A stretch of 12,032 bases of DNA from Pholiota molesta (GCA_014925825.1 JACGCK010000598.1:1-12032), one strand, 5' to 3'. Positions 1 through 9,888 are shown, numbered from the stretch's first letter. Notes: a model not told the origin generated them from the letters alone. Numbers and translations are program-made.

Positions 1-866
1 ACTAAATTGAGGCACATCTCTGCCACCGCCGTCAGCACGCCGACGTCGACGAACAGCCCGTCGAGGTGCAGGCATCGCAGCGACTGCAGGCTTTCCGAGG
101 ACGCGTCTAGGAGCAGGCGGTTAGCATGACTATCTTTACGCATGTCATAGTGCAGGCACCCAATCGCGCACGAGGCGAGCACGAGGTGGATTTCTTCGTC
201 GCTTCCTATGGCATCGGTCGTCGTAATATGCAGCCGGTCCAGCACTTCGCCCGTTAAGGAGTTGTGAAAGATGGCCATGGATAATGTGCACGTTCTCTAC
301 GACGAGACTCGAGATGCTGGAGGGATAGGGGTTATGTGGGGGTATGATCTCAAGTTCGATTTGAGTGAGCCGTATTCTCCTGAGTTCGGGGAACGCAAAG
401 GCCAAGGACTCGTCCCACTCGAGCGATGGACATCGCGACAAACGATGTCCGAGAAGGCTGCCGTCAACGTGTATGTCCTGGAGAAGATCTGGATACGCGA
501 TGAACTTCAAGAACCTCTCTGCATTTACCGCTAGCTCTCCTCCAAGTGCTATATGTCGAAGTCCCTCGAGTCCGAGCAGGTTTCGTGCCGCCTTCAACTC
601 TGAAGGATGACACCGAGTGGAAGAATTTTTGATCACGGGCTGGAGGCATATCCCACTGATGAGTGAGGCTAGAAACGGGTTTTCCACTAGACTTCTGTTA
701 AGGAGTGCGGCTGCTGGGTACGAAGAAACGGTGGGGCACGCGTAAAGCCTCTTGCGGACATAGAAGAGCCAAGAGGCGGAGACAGCAGCGAGAGCAGCGA
801 GGTCGCGTGGCCACCAGTGGTCGTGGGCTTCGAGGATGAGGGTATGAGGTCGTCGATGAAGGACAT
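1..866 (-). CDS. F-box/LRR-like protein, C-terminus beyond left edge
   Basis: The N-terminus reads as a divergent F-box: a MSFIDDLIP start followed by LILEAHDHWWPRDLAALAAV, then SASWLFYVRKRLYACPTV. The rest is leucine-rich with regularly spaced hydrophobic segments (LLGLEGLRHIALGGEL, FPELRRIRLTQIELEIIP), as in fungal F-box/LRR-like proteins that act as substrate adaptors of SCF ubiquitin ligases. That role is inferred from the family. I chose ATG 866-864 because the longer frame further upstream has no ATG. Joining this start to the F-box needs one extra base at the CCC run (plus-strand GGG 840-842). A second break near 275-281 changes frame between ENVHII and MAIFHNSLTGEVL; downstream the frame stays open to the window edge (last residues AVAEMCLNL). 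The gene is divergent from the acyltransferase, with ATGs 114 bp apart. The stop lies outside the window. Confidence 0.6.
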
Positions 867-980
867 GGTACGGGGCAGAGTTCGGCAAGGACAAGGCGTG
901 TGATGTCACAGGTCAACTGCGCTCCCGCCTTGCCTTCCATCTCTCTCTCACCACCTTCCGGTCCGTCCTCCTCGACGTGC
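867..980. promoter_or_regulatory. Short shared promoter between divergent F-box and acyltransferase genes
   Basis: Only 114 bp separate the two proposed start codons, so both 5' ends must use this stretch or overlap the opposite gene. On the plus strand there is a CT-rich tract at about 936-960 just before the acyltransferase ATG, a common feature of fungal transcription start regions. I see no TATA box. The boundary depends on the F-box start being correct. Confidence 0.4.
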
Positions 981-2498
981 ATGGCCACCGACACTCCTAT
1001 CTACGCCATCCGATCAGCAAGCGCCCACCGCGCCCATGGTCTCGCATCTTCAAAGCCGTTTTGTTCTGCATACTCTTCAACCTCGCTTGCTTGATGATCA
1101 ATGGCTCTCAATTCGTCTTCCTGCTCCCATTTCGCGTTCTTCCTTTAGATGGTCTAGGAAACTCTACTATGCTGGTATTCGCTACACCAAGGGTGCCTTT
1201 GGAAGCCTTCAAAGTTAATTCTTGCATCTTCAGTCGAAAATGTCGTCATTGACAAATCCCATCCCTGCAGTTCTCATGTGTTATTGGTTTGCGCCCACAA
1301 AACTCGTGATTACTTTCGAGACCGAAGGCATGGGGCATTCACCCAGGATGAGCTTGACCGTTATGTAGTCAAGGACGAGGACGGCACACCCGTAGCGCTT
1401 GACCTGCCGACCAAGTTCGTGTTAATTGCCAATCATCAGGTGCGTGTAGCGCCCGTGCCTCTTGCCCCGCTGCTGACATTGTCCGCAATCCAGGTATACG
1501 CTGACTGGTGGTATGCATGGTGCTTCACATACTTCATGAGTCCTCATGGTATTCATCGTTACGTCTACATCACCTTGAAGAAGAGCCTTCGTTGGGTCCC
1601 ATTGTTGGTTGGGTAAGTGATTATTTCCATATGCGACTATGTCCACGTTCCACATATCCGCAGGTATGCAATTCTTCAAGTTCATTTTCCTGGCACGATC
1701 GTGGCTTCTGATAGACAACAATTGGCGGTTGACCTTTCGTCCCTGGGAAGGGAGGCGGAACGAGAAGATAAACCTTTGTGCTTCATACTCTACCCTGAAG
1801 GAACCCTCGTCAGCAAGGACACTCGGCCTCGGAGTAAGAAATACGCAGACAAGATGGGCATTGTAAGATACTTGCTTATCGGAATGATACGTTTACTCAA
1901 AGTTAATCGCAGTCCGACATGAAGCACGTCCTATTACCAAGGTCCACAGGGCTTCATTATAGCTTGCGTTCTTTGGCACCGAGAATACCTGACTTACGAT
2001 TACTGGATCTGACTGTCGCATATCCTGGTAAGTCATTTCTGCCGAAAGAGATTAAAGGTGCTCATCAGATGCTCAGGGATCCCTCCGATGGGATACGGAC
2101 AGGATTATTATACCCTTAGATCCCTCTTCTTCGATGGGGTCGCCCCACCTGCCATTCATATGCATCTCAGAATGTTTGACGTTAAAGCTGGGGTTCCAAT
2201 TGGTGACCTTGCAGGGGCTTCAGCCACTTCTGACCCAGACCGCAAAGCCAAACATATAGAAGTAGATATTCCAAACGCAGAAAAGGAGGTATTTGATGTC
2301 TGGCTGAGGAAGCTCTGGCAAGAGAAAGACGAGGCGATGGACAAATTCTTCGAGAGGGAATCATTGGCTCTCAAGGATTCGAAAGCACCGGTCGTCGAAA
2401 TTCCGTTGAAGCTGAGGCAGACACGAGAAATCCTAGACGCATTTTGTTTCTTCTGGCCAGCAGGTGTTGCATACTTATGGGGTAGAATACGGCAATGA
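981..2498 (+). CDS. Lysophospholipid acyltransferase, AGPAT/PlsC family (CST26/AGPAT3-5-like)
   Basis: Predicted ER-membrane enzyme that transfers an acyl group from acyl-CoA to a lysophospholipid such as lysophosphatidic acid; the exact substrate cannot be read from sequence. Exons: 981-1213, 1271-1439, 1494-1612, 1664-1862, 1913-2027, 2077-2498, giving about 420 residues. An N-terminal membrane segment (IFKAVLFCILFNLACLMING) precedes the catalytic NHX4D motif NHQ-VYAD-WW, which is split by intron 2. The glycerophosphate-binding block FILYPEGTLVSKDTRP and the segment LLPRSTGLHYSLRSL follow. A hydrophobic C-terminal stretch (AFCFFWPAGVAYLWG) fits a second membrane anchor. Single-base breaks occur at about 1010-1011, 1144-1146, 1332-1335, 1598-1600, 1611-1613 and 1703-1704; adding one base at each restores a continuous family-like frame. 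From 1705 to the stop the frame is clean. Start MATDTPIYAI is the first ATG joining this frame. It converges on TIM8, with stops 59 bp apart. Confidence 0.88.
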
Positions 2499-2557
2499 GT
2501 GTAGGCAGAGTACATACATCGTGGAATTAGGTGTATCGATATGAATGACATTGCTGT

Positions 2558-2998
2558 TTAACTGAAGCCGCTTTGGTTGCGCTTCTCCTCGATTTTCTTC
2601 ACCATGAACAGGCTGCTGTCCAGGAACCTGTCGACGCAGTTTGCGAGACATGATTGTTCGCTCGAAGAAAAGTATTTGCCGGGAGTGCCAGTGACACATC
2701 TGAAGAGGGCAATGTAAGGATGAGAGCCTAACAGGGTGGCTAAAAGAGACCGCGCACTTGTTCCAGCAGGTACCGGTGAGTTGCTGGATTGATGACTGCA
2801 TTTTCGCCTTCGATGGGACCCCATGTCAGATTCGAAATGAAGGAAGCCGGCCAGGAGGAACTGGTTCACATGCACATACCATCGCTTGTTCCCTTTCCAG
2901 GAAGGTCGCCAGCTCTTTCTGCGGAAGTATCAGACATAAACGTGCATGGCGGCTAGAATGACACGTACTTGCGTGGCCTCGTCGAATTTCTGATCCAT
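2558..2998 (-). CDS. TIM8: Mitochondrial intermembrane space chaperone Tim8
   Basis: Small Tim protein that, with Tim13, escorts hydrophobic precursors across the mitochondrial intermembrane space to the TIM22 or sorting pathways. Four exons on the minus strand: 2998-2969, 2918-2880, 2795-2758, 2699-2558, giving 82 residues, the usual size. Start MDQKFDEATQ, then KELATFLEREQAM, then the twin CX3C signature CWNKC and CLANC, which form two disulfides in the folded protein. VDRFLDSSLFMVKKIEEK follows the second motif. The third donor is GTGCGC inside a codon (AA|A), which rebuilds CWNKCVTGTPG exactly; a nearby GTCTCT would not. Introns are 50, 84 and 58 bp. There is no frame break. It is divergent from the IES1-like gene across 463 bp. 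TIM8 rather than TIM13/9/10 is chosen from the KCVTGTPG and SCLANCV context. Confidence 0.9.
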
Positions 2999-3237
2999 GG
3001 TGTGTGCTGTGGAATGGGCGTCTGCAGGAGAGCGTGGCCCAAAAAACGGGGCGGGGCTGACATAAGAGGGTGGCCGGAATAGGCAGTTGGTTCCCGAGCG
3101 GGCATGGTTGGGCGTTCTGGAGGAAAATAAGCATCTCGGTCGTTGCTTCTGCCAATGTTACACAAGTATGAGTTCCTAAAAACAATCCGTCCACGAGCGT
3201 TCATTTCGGGTAGGGCAATACCCTCTTCGCGCCCGTC

Positions 3238-3245
3238 CTATATAG
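3238..3245 (+). promoter_or_regulatory. TATA-like element of the IES1-like gene
   Basis: CTATATAG sits 217 bp before the proposed ATG. A pyrimidine-rich tract begins 11 bp downstream, a layout seen at fungal core promoters. The long leader is consistent with an untranslated intron downstream. Short AT-rich octamers also arise by chance. Confidence 0.35.
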
Positions 3246-3362
3246 CACAGGGGGCTGCGCCTCCGCCTTCTCCCTAATCCCTTCCAACAGCCTTCTCTGC
3301 GCTCGAGTTCTGATCTACTTTACGGCACCCAATCCTCTCTTGGCCGGCAACAACATTTACAC

Positions 3363-3431
3363 GTGAGTCACATCTATCGTCGTCCTTGCAAGTCGCTCAA
3401 CTCAAAAAGAAGTCCAAGAGGCTCCGAACAG
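3363..3431 (+). other. Possible 5'UTR intron of the IES1-like gene
   Basis: A consensus donor GTGAGT at 3363-3368 and an acceptor in GAACAG ending at 3431 bracket 69 bp in the leader of the IES1-like gene, the size of its coding introns. Removing it would leave 30 nt before the ATG. This is inferred only from splice-site fit; no transcript is available. Confidence 0.35.
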
Positions 3432-3461
3432 CTCTTCTTTGTGTCTGTATCCTCGTCTTTC

Positions 3462-5223
3462 ATGGCCGCCAACGCTTCCGCCTCGTCCTCCCATGGCCCG
3501 ATTCCACCATGGGTCGCTGAAGCCCATTCACCGTCAGTATTAATTTCCTTGGCAGCACTTGCGTTATTCAACGAAATTTTGAATCCGCTCGTAGTGTTGC
3601 ATACCACAGCCGCAAGGCGTTGCCCATCAAGCGGAATGATGCCGAGCCTTTGTCGCGGGAGGACGTGCAGTTCGATCTGCTCAACTACATATTCAGCGAC
3701 ACGCGCGCCGTGTTCACCAGTCCAAACTCCGGCAAGGTGACATTTGGCGACCTATATGTGTCGGCTCTGTATACCTCCAATAAATGCTCTAAAGTGTTGA
3801 AGGAAAAAATGGTTGAGACCCCTGCGTTCAGTATCGAATTTGCCAAAATAGCTCTGTTGACGAACGTCGGTCGTATCAACACCACCATGGCTTGTAAGAC
3901 CTCAGTGCTCTGCGGCCGTCCTCGCCCTGCGTATAAATTTAACTGATGCGCATGACATCACAGTCTTTCCGGAAATGAAGACGGCTCTAAGGACATATCA
4001 TCCGGTGCCTTCATTGCAGAAGACAGACGGCAACGCACAAGATGCACCCCGTATTAAGAATTGTCTGAAAGCAGCACTTCTGCCCTCTGAGACCAAGAAT
4101 GCCCCGCCCTCCACACCGGAGGAGGTGTTGGCTAAAATGGTGAGATTCATCTGCATCCACCTTTTTCTTTGTACTGACCCGAAAAAGAGGGCCGGATTTC
4201 ACCCTCCGACCAGCGTAGTCAATCTTATCTTTGTCCTGGCAAACCATGCTGCAGTGAGGCCCTTTTCCATTTCTTGATATTTCTCTGATCTTCACCGCCT
4301 TCCGTTAGCCTCTCGCCAGCATTCACTTTGATGGCTGCCTGAATTTCCTCGATTTGTTTCTACCCCGCACCTGGTTATCATCAGCCGATCGCGGAAGAGC
4401 CTTCCTCTGGCTCTTATACCATTATCTCGAAAGTGAACACCCACCTAATCCTTTTGACGACACCCACTCCACAAAACACCCTGGCAAGGTCCCAAGCATG
4501 CGTCGACTTACGCCTGCAGAGTACGCACGCGAAAATGTCGACACGCCGGAGGAGGTTCAGTGGGGAAACATGATGTCAGCACAGCGAAACAGATTCCTAC
4601 AAAGACTGGTCACATCCATCGAGGTTGATCGAAAAGCAAAAGCCTCAACAGCACCGCATTTTGTCACAGGTCGTTTAACTCCATTAATGATTGGTGCAAA
4701 ATAGAATGACTGATAGACTTACCAATCTATGCTGTAGAAACAGGCAACAACCTTCCACGATCTCAGCGGCAAGAACCCTCATTGGCACAAGACGATCCCG
4801 CCTTCCTGTTTTATGTTCCCAGTACACAGCCAGATCCTGGCCAGCCGCAGCCGAAGCGTAAATATATCTTTTGAGCTCCGGAGAAATAAAGAAATGAACA
4901 TTGATAACTTCATATAGGTTCCTATCACGGACATACAGCGACTGCCTCTGAACGTCAAGAGCGCAGTATGCTTGAACGTGCGTTTGAAAAACAATCAAGT
5001 ATGTATTTCAGCTCATAACTTTCCTAACAGAGGCATGGTACACGGCATCGATCGATCCTCTAGTGGATTCGGACGAGGAGATCCAGGATGAAAACACGCG
5101 AATAGATTATGGTAAATCCCTGTATCTTGCGTATATTATCCGGAACAGATGCTAACAATAGTTTTAGCTCGCCGGCTGGGAGTTATCTCTAGGATACTTC
5201 GGCGCCCACCGACCCCCATTTAA
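3462..5223 (+). CDS. IES1: INO80 chromatin-remodelling complex subunit Ies1-like
   Basis: Likely nuclear subunit of the INO80 ATP-dependent nucleosome remodeller. Exons: 3462-3532, 3610-3893, 3964-4139, 4188-4253, 4309-4669, 4738-4857, 4918-4977, 5031-5111, 5168-5223, giving about 424 residues with no frame break. The recognisable fungal Ies1-type core starts with LSREDVQFDLLNYIFSDTRA, continues with VTFGDLYVSALYTSNKCSKV, AFSIEFAKIALLTNVGRINT and FFPEMKTALRTYHPVPSLQ, and ends in PPTSVVNLIFVLANH and RAFLWLLYHYLE. The tail holds an acidic run DPLVDSDEEIQDEN and closes with RRPPTPI. The start MAANASASSSHGPIPPW is the ATG after the leader; the same frame is open further upstream. The exon 7 donor is ambiguous: GTGCGT at 4978 gives a 53-bp intron, GTATGT at 4999 gives 32 bp and seven more residues; both keep frame. 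The acceptor before 4188 is AAG, which is less common. The name rests on recalled family similarity. Confidence 0.72.
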
Positions 5224-5613
5224 AATGTATCAATATCAACATATAGGACAATATATCCCTGCTCAATTCCTGTTTGCTTTCAGTTACTTACCGCTCTTGT
5301 ATTGGTGCTTTCCTTGTTTTCGTGTGGGTTTCGAGAAGTGTATACCTTTTTGTATGTAACGATATATTCAATGTGACTGCCAACGACCACAAAATCTACC
5401 ACACCGAACTGTTATAAAATACAAACGGGATCCGGTCCCCAGCCCTAATTAAAGAACGTGATATGGCAACCCCAAGTATGAACCGGTGCCCAAGAAATAT
5501 GTCAAGAAAACGAAACCGCTATCTGCTACCATAAGTTACCGATCGAGACTAGCTCAAATTCACGATGCCTGTGATAAGTAAACCATGCGAGGAGAAAATT
5601 GTGATCTTAAAAT
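5224..5613. other. Convergent 3' intergenic region, no gene seen
   Basis: 390 bp between the stop of the IES1-like gene and the stop of the minus-strand unknown gene. It is AT-rich compared with the flanking coding DNA and must contain both 3' ends. No open frame, RNA gene or repeat stands out. Confidence 0.6.
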
Positions 5614-6828
5614 CTAAAAACCTCCTGGAAGAGCCAATACTGGGTGTTCAAATCCAATACGCGGACGGAGAGGCATGAGATCCGCAGGGGCACTGCGTCG
5701 CCTCCATTTGTAATCCACCTCGTCCTTCGGGGAAGGGTTCCCGAACATGCATTCCGACGACAATGTACGCCTCCTCAGCTTGAAAAGCATGTCGTTGGCC
5801 CTTTGGTCTCGCGACGTGTCGCGAGAGTTGAAGGTCTGGAGATTTCGCTCCGTCAATTCGATAGGCGACACCGTATGTGACCGGGGTACGACCAGGGTTG
5901 TCACCCGGATTTGCGGGAGCGAGGGAAAGATGGGCGACTTGGGAGGCAGTGCGCGTTGCTTCTGTTCCGCTTCAACGGGCGCAACAGGCGCGACGGGCTG
6001 AGGTGCCGTCGCCGGTGTCCGCAGCGGCATCCGCAGTCGTCCTACATCGACGGATGGCCGTGGCTGGGGAGGAGGAGCGGTGGCGGGCGCCAACCCTGGA
6101 ATCAAGACGGTATCTGCCTTCCTGGCCTGGGGAGTAAAGCGTGCAGAAATTTGATCGAGAGAAGGTAATCCATGCGAAGGCTGCCTATTGTCCCCGTATT
6201 TCTTCTGGACTTTCTGTTCAGGTAATCTAAAGTCCACCTGTTCCACCCAACTCTCTGGGATGCCTTCTTGACGGTCGTGAAGTGTTTCGAAAAGGGCGAG
6301 GGAGACACGAGGCCAGGGGAAGGAAGAGTATAGTGAAAGATAGCGGGAGAATCCGGAGGAGTCTTGGGTGTCGTGGCAGCAGAAGGCGAAGGAGGAGCTT
6401 GGAGCTTGGACAAAAGAGGGCACGCCTTTCAGCTATGAAGGGCAATAATACTGTGTTATACTATGATCTGTTATCTAGCAAGAACGGAAGAAAATACCTT
6501 GCTTATTCTTGTGGGTCCTCAAAGCAATCTCTTTACGGAGATCGCCTCTCGCTTTGCACCACTATATGTCTTGGAAGAACTCAACAAACTTTGGAAGCGG
6601 TCGTTCTCGAGGCCTTTCCCCGCCACGGAGGTGTCATTGCGGTTCAGAGGCGAGGAGGGTCTCTTGAAATTGGAACCGTGGGTGGTGGAGTCAAATGGGT
6701 AGGCCTGAAACCCTCGTCGCGCGAGGTCAAGATCAGGGATCTGAATGGGGAGACTGGTTCGGGGCAATGTTCTTCTGGAGGGCCAGAGAGATGGAAATCT
6801 GAGGAACAGTGTAGGTGGCGAAATCCAT
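5614..6828 (-). CDS. Conserved-looking protein of unknown function, proline-rich
   Basis: I do not recognise this protein. Two exons, 6828-6498 and 6432-5614, joined across a 65-bp GT-AG intron, give about 380 residues. The start MDFATYTVPQISISLALQKN is the first ATG that leads into the frame. Next come DLDLARRGFQAYPFDS and a lysine/arginine-rich block GDLRKEIALRTHKNKQAERR. Then come proline-rich segments (LQAPPSPSAATTPKTPPDSP and IFHYTLPSPGLVSP), LALFETLHD, VEQVDFRLPEQ, and LPSLDQISARFTP. The C-terminal third is low-complexity (APATAPPPQPRP, QPVAPVAPVEAE) and ends in a basic segment. It has no signal peptide or membrane span and is probably largely disordered. Frame breaks occur at about 6738-6750 (one extra or two missing bases), 6553-6555, 6412-6415 and 6300-6302. 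The SP/TP-rich composition hints at a phosphorylated regulatory protein, which is inference only. Confidence 0.62.
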
Positions 6829-7309
6829 AGAAGAAAAAGAGGACAAGAGGATGATACAAGGAAGGAAATGGTGGCCAGCACCAGTGCTAGTGTTGCAGGC
6901 GTTGAACGACACCGAGAACAAGAAAGAAAGAAAGAAAGAAGGAGAAAGCACTGCAACACTGATGGGCAAGGAGGCTCACACGTCCCGTCACACTTGATCA
7001 TATACTCGCCACCACACGTTACCACCTTGGCGATCCCAAATATAAAATCACACGTTGCGAAGGCCCGACGAGTTTTGGCTGCATGTTCCATTGCTACTCA
7101 GGTGTGGCTTACTTCACAACCAAATCACCCATAAAGCATCAGATTTCCAGGAAACTACGACAGTAACTGCGTCTGCATTATGTATGAGGGGATATCAGAT
7201 CCATTCCGTCCCATAAATTCAGTGTATATAGCGAGCATCACTACAGTACTTACATACTCAATTCTAGATTCAATTCGAGAACGCCTTTGTGTCGGTCTGG
7301 ATACTGCAT
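6829..7309. promoter_or_regulatory. Upstream region of the unknown gene and 3' region of LYS1
   Basis: 481 bp between two minus-strand genes. On the minus strand the part next to the unknown gene's ATG is strongly CT-rich, including the tetranucleotide run at 6921-6941, which fits a fungal transcription start region. An AT-rich segment (ATATAAAA on plus, 7039-7046) could be a core-promoter element but is not a clear TATA box on the minus strand. Open frames through this stretch lack protein-like composition. Confidence 0.4.
6921..6941. repeat. (GAAA)n microsatellite
   Basis: About four to five tandem GAAA units (CTTT on the minus strand), embedded in a longer purine-rich stretch up to about 6950. 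It lies roughly 95-115 bp upstream of the unknown gene's ATG and may be part of its pyrimidine-rich leader or promoter. Confidence 0.85.
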
Positions 7310-8573
<1,264 letters not shown>

Positions 8574-8642
8574 TTTGTGAGAGGATATGAAGGTAGGTTA
8601 AGAAAATGTTGCGCTGCTTGATCGATGATCACTAGGAAGCAA

Positions 8643-8651
8643 ATGACTCAT
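8643..8651. promoter_or_regulatory. Gcn4/CPC1-type site upstream of LYS1
   Basis: A perfect palindromic ATGACTCAT lies 70-78 bp upstream of the LYS1 start codon, inside the 160-bp gap between LYS1 and the upstream short-chain dehydrogenase. TGACTCA is the established binding element of the bZIP activator Gcn4 (CPC1/CpcA in filamentous fungi), which induces amino acid biosynthesis genes, including lysine genes, under starvation. The fit between element and gene makes chance less likely, although the site is short. Confidence 0.65.
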
Positions 8652-8733
8652 GATAAGATCAGATCTTGCCATGCCAAATAAGGGCACTGCCACTGTACTA
8701 CTTACAGTTAAAGTGCTAAGAAAGATTGCTTTG

Positions 8734-9888
8734 CTAGGATTTACCACTATCAGCCACCGCCTTCTTCACCAGAGCATCCAGACGCTGCATGACTTCGGGT
8801 TTCCCCTTCTCGAAGTTTTCAAAGTGTTGCGTCGCAGAACCAACAGTTATATAGTCGTCTCCTTTCTTAATCCCTCCACTGTAAGACCAGTGAATTCGTC
8901 AAGGGGCATCCAAAATTGGACAACATTTCAGTTGTTCCGTATGCTGTGGTTATCCATTGTCAGTTCAAACAAGTTATCGGAAGAGGATCATGATCATGGC
9001 CTACGGTCGTGGAGTTCCGATTCGACAAGTCTAAATAAGCAAAAGGCGTTCAAACAAGCTTTAAAATCCTGATAGGAAGGAATGTATACATACGGAGGAA
9101 TTATCTCCATCACATGTATATTGTCTCATCAAGCTGGGCGCGGAGGCTGGTGGTAAAGCTTCGTAATGCGGCCTTAGACGCCGAGTAGTTGGCAGCCCAG
9201 GCGCTGGGACAATTCCCAGACCCGAGTTACTGTGACAATGAAAGAAGGCTTTCCTTCCTCCTAAATTAATTAAGTCAATTAAAATCGCAAGAAGGAGGAA
9301 ATACTTCGGCGATCGTACTTACCGACCGTTTCAAGAAGTGGGGCAAGACATATGTTATCAAGGCAACGACCGAAGTGTAGTTGATGTTGATTTCTTGAAG
9401 CACCTCTAGACACGGGCGCCCGTTAGTTCTGGAAACATGACGCATATAGCCAGATCTATTAGATCATACTGGAAAGATCCACGCCTTTCGTGAAGTCGAT
9501 TTGATGTTGTATTCCCGCATTAAGAATAACCGTGTCGAGCTAGAGACGATAAAACACCGACATTAGCAATAAGAACAGAATTGGCTCTATGATACACTAA
9601 ATGCAACCGCAAATAATGGATAAAAACATACGTCGGGAACTTTGCAATAAGGCTGCCCACAGAGGTTTTCAGCGTTTCCAAGTCGGCGCCGACGTCGAGA
9701 TACAGAGGCTCAATCCCCTCGACCGCGCGCAACGCGTCGAGGCGATCCTGTCTGCGCCCCGCCGCGACGACGGTTGGGCGGCTAGGAAGCTTGGCGATCC
9801 GCAGTGCGAGCGCACGGCCGATGCCAGAGGTGGCACCCGTGACAAGGATGCATTTGGCGTCGTCGAGGGAGGCTGGAGCGGGTGGCAT
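8734..9888 (-). CDS. Short-chain dehydrogenase/reductase, DltE-like (SDR family)
   Basis: Predicted NAD(P)-dependent oxidoreductase of the classical SDR fold; substrate unknown. Exons: 9888-9632, 9539-9470, 9405-9323, 9260-9094, 9030-9005, 8943-8734, about 270 residues. Motifs in order: coenzyme-binding VTGATSGIGRALALRIAKLP, the dinucleotide-region AAGRRQDRLDAL, LDTVILNAG (NAG motif), INYTSVVALITYVLPHFL, PSFIVTVTSGLGIV with the catalytic-serine region, NYSASKAALRSF containing the YxxxK pair, then MEIIPPLVESELHD. The C-terminus ends KKAVADSGKS. The NAGIQHQIDF and ESELHD context resembles the DltE-like group of fungal SDRs. ATG 9888 starts MPPAPASLDDAKCILVTG; the same frame is open to 10167 but lacks a plausible ATG and contains a TATA box. 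Frame breaks are near 9633, 9225, 9194, 9122, 8912-8915 and 8862. Exon 5 is only 26 nt. Confidence 0.87.

Larger units (their letters stand above)
2999..3461. promoter_or_regulatory. Divergent TIM8/IES1 intergenic region
   Basis: This 463-bp stretch lies between the TIM8 start (minus) and the IES1-like start (plus). It holds a TATA-like CTATATAG at 3238-3245 oriented for the plus gene, followed by a CT-rich tract at about 3256-3285, and a possible 5'UTR intron (3363-3431). Toward TIM8 there is a GC-rich segment near 3040-3060 (GGGGCGGGG) but no TATA box. I see no coding sequence here. Confidence 0.45.

Noticed and set aside
981..2498. Acyltransferase as a pseudogene
   Set aside because: All splice sites, the NHX4D and YPEGT motifs and the C-terminal half are intact, and the breaks are single-base and often in homopolymers, as in neighbouring housekeeping genes; sequencing error is simpler.
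3360..3371. CACGTG E-box overlapping TGAGTCA AP-1/Gcn4-like core
   Set aside because: It overlaps a consensus splice donor (GTGAGT) in the leader, downstream of the likely transcription start, so a regulatory reading is less likely than a 5'UTR intron boundary.
6519..7091. Long minus-strand frame extending upstream of the unknown gene
   Set aside because: Only its C-terminal part matches the unknown gene; the upstream part is CT-rich leader giving serine/leucine/phenylalanine-rich translation.
8650..9072. 140-residue plus-strand open frame
   Set aside because: It is antisense to SDR exons 5-6 and their introns, whose motifs and splice sites explain the sequence; its own composition shows no domain.
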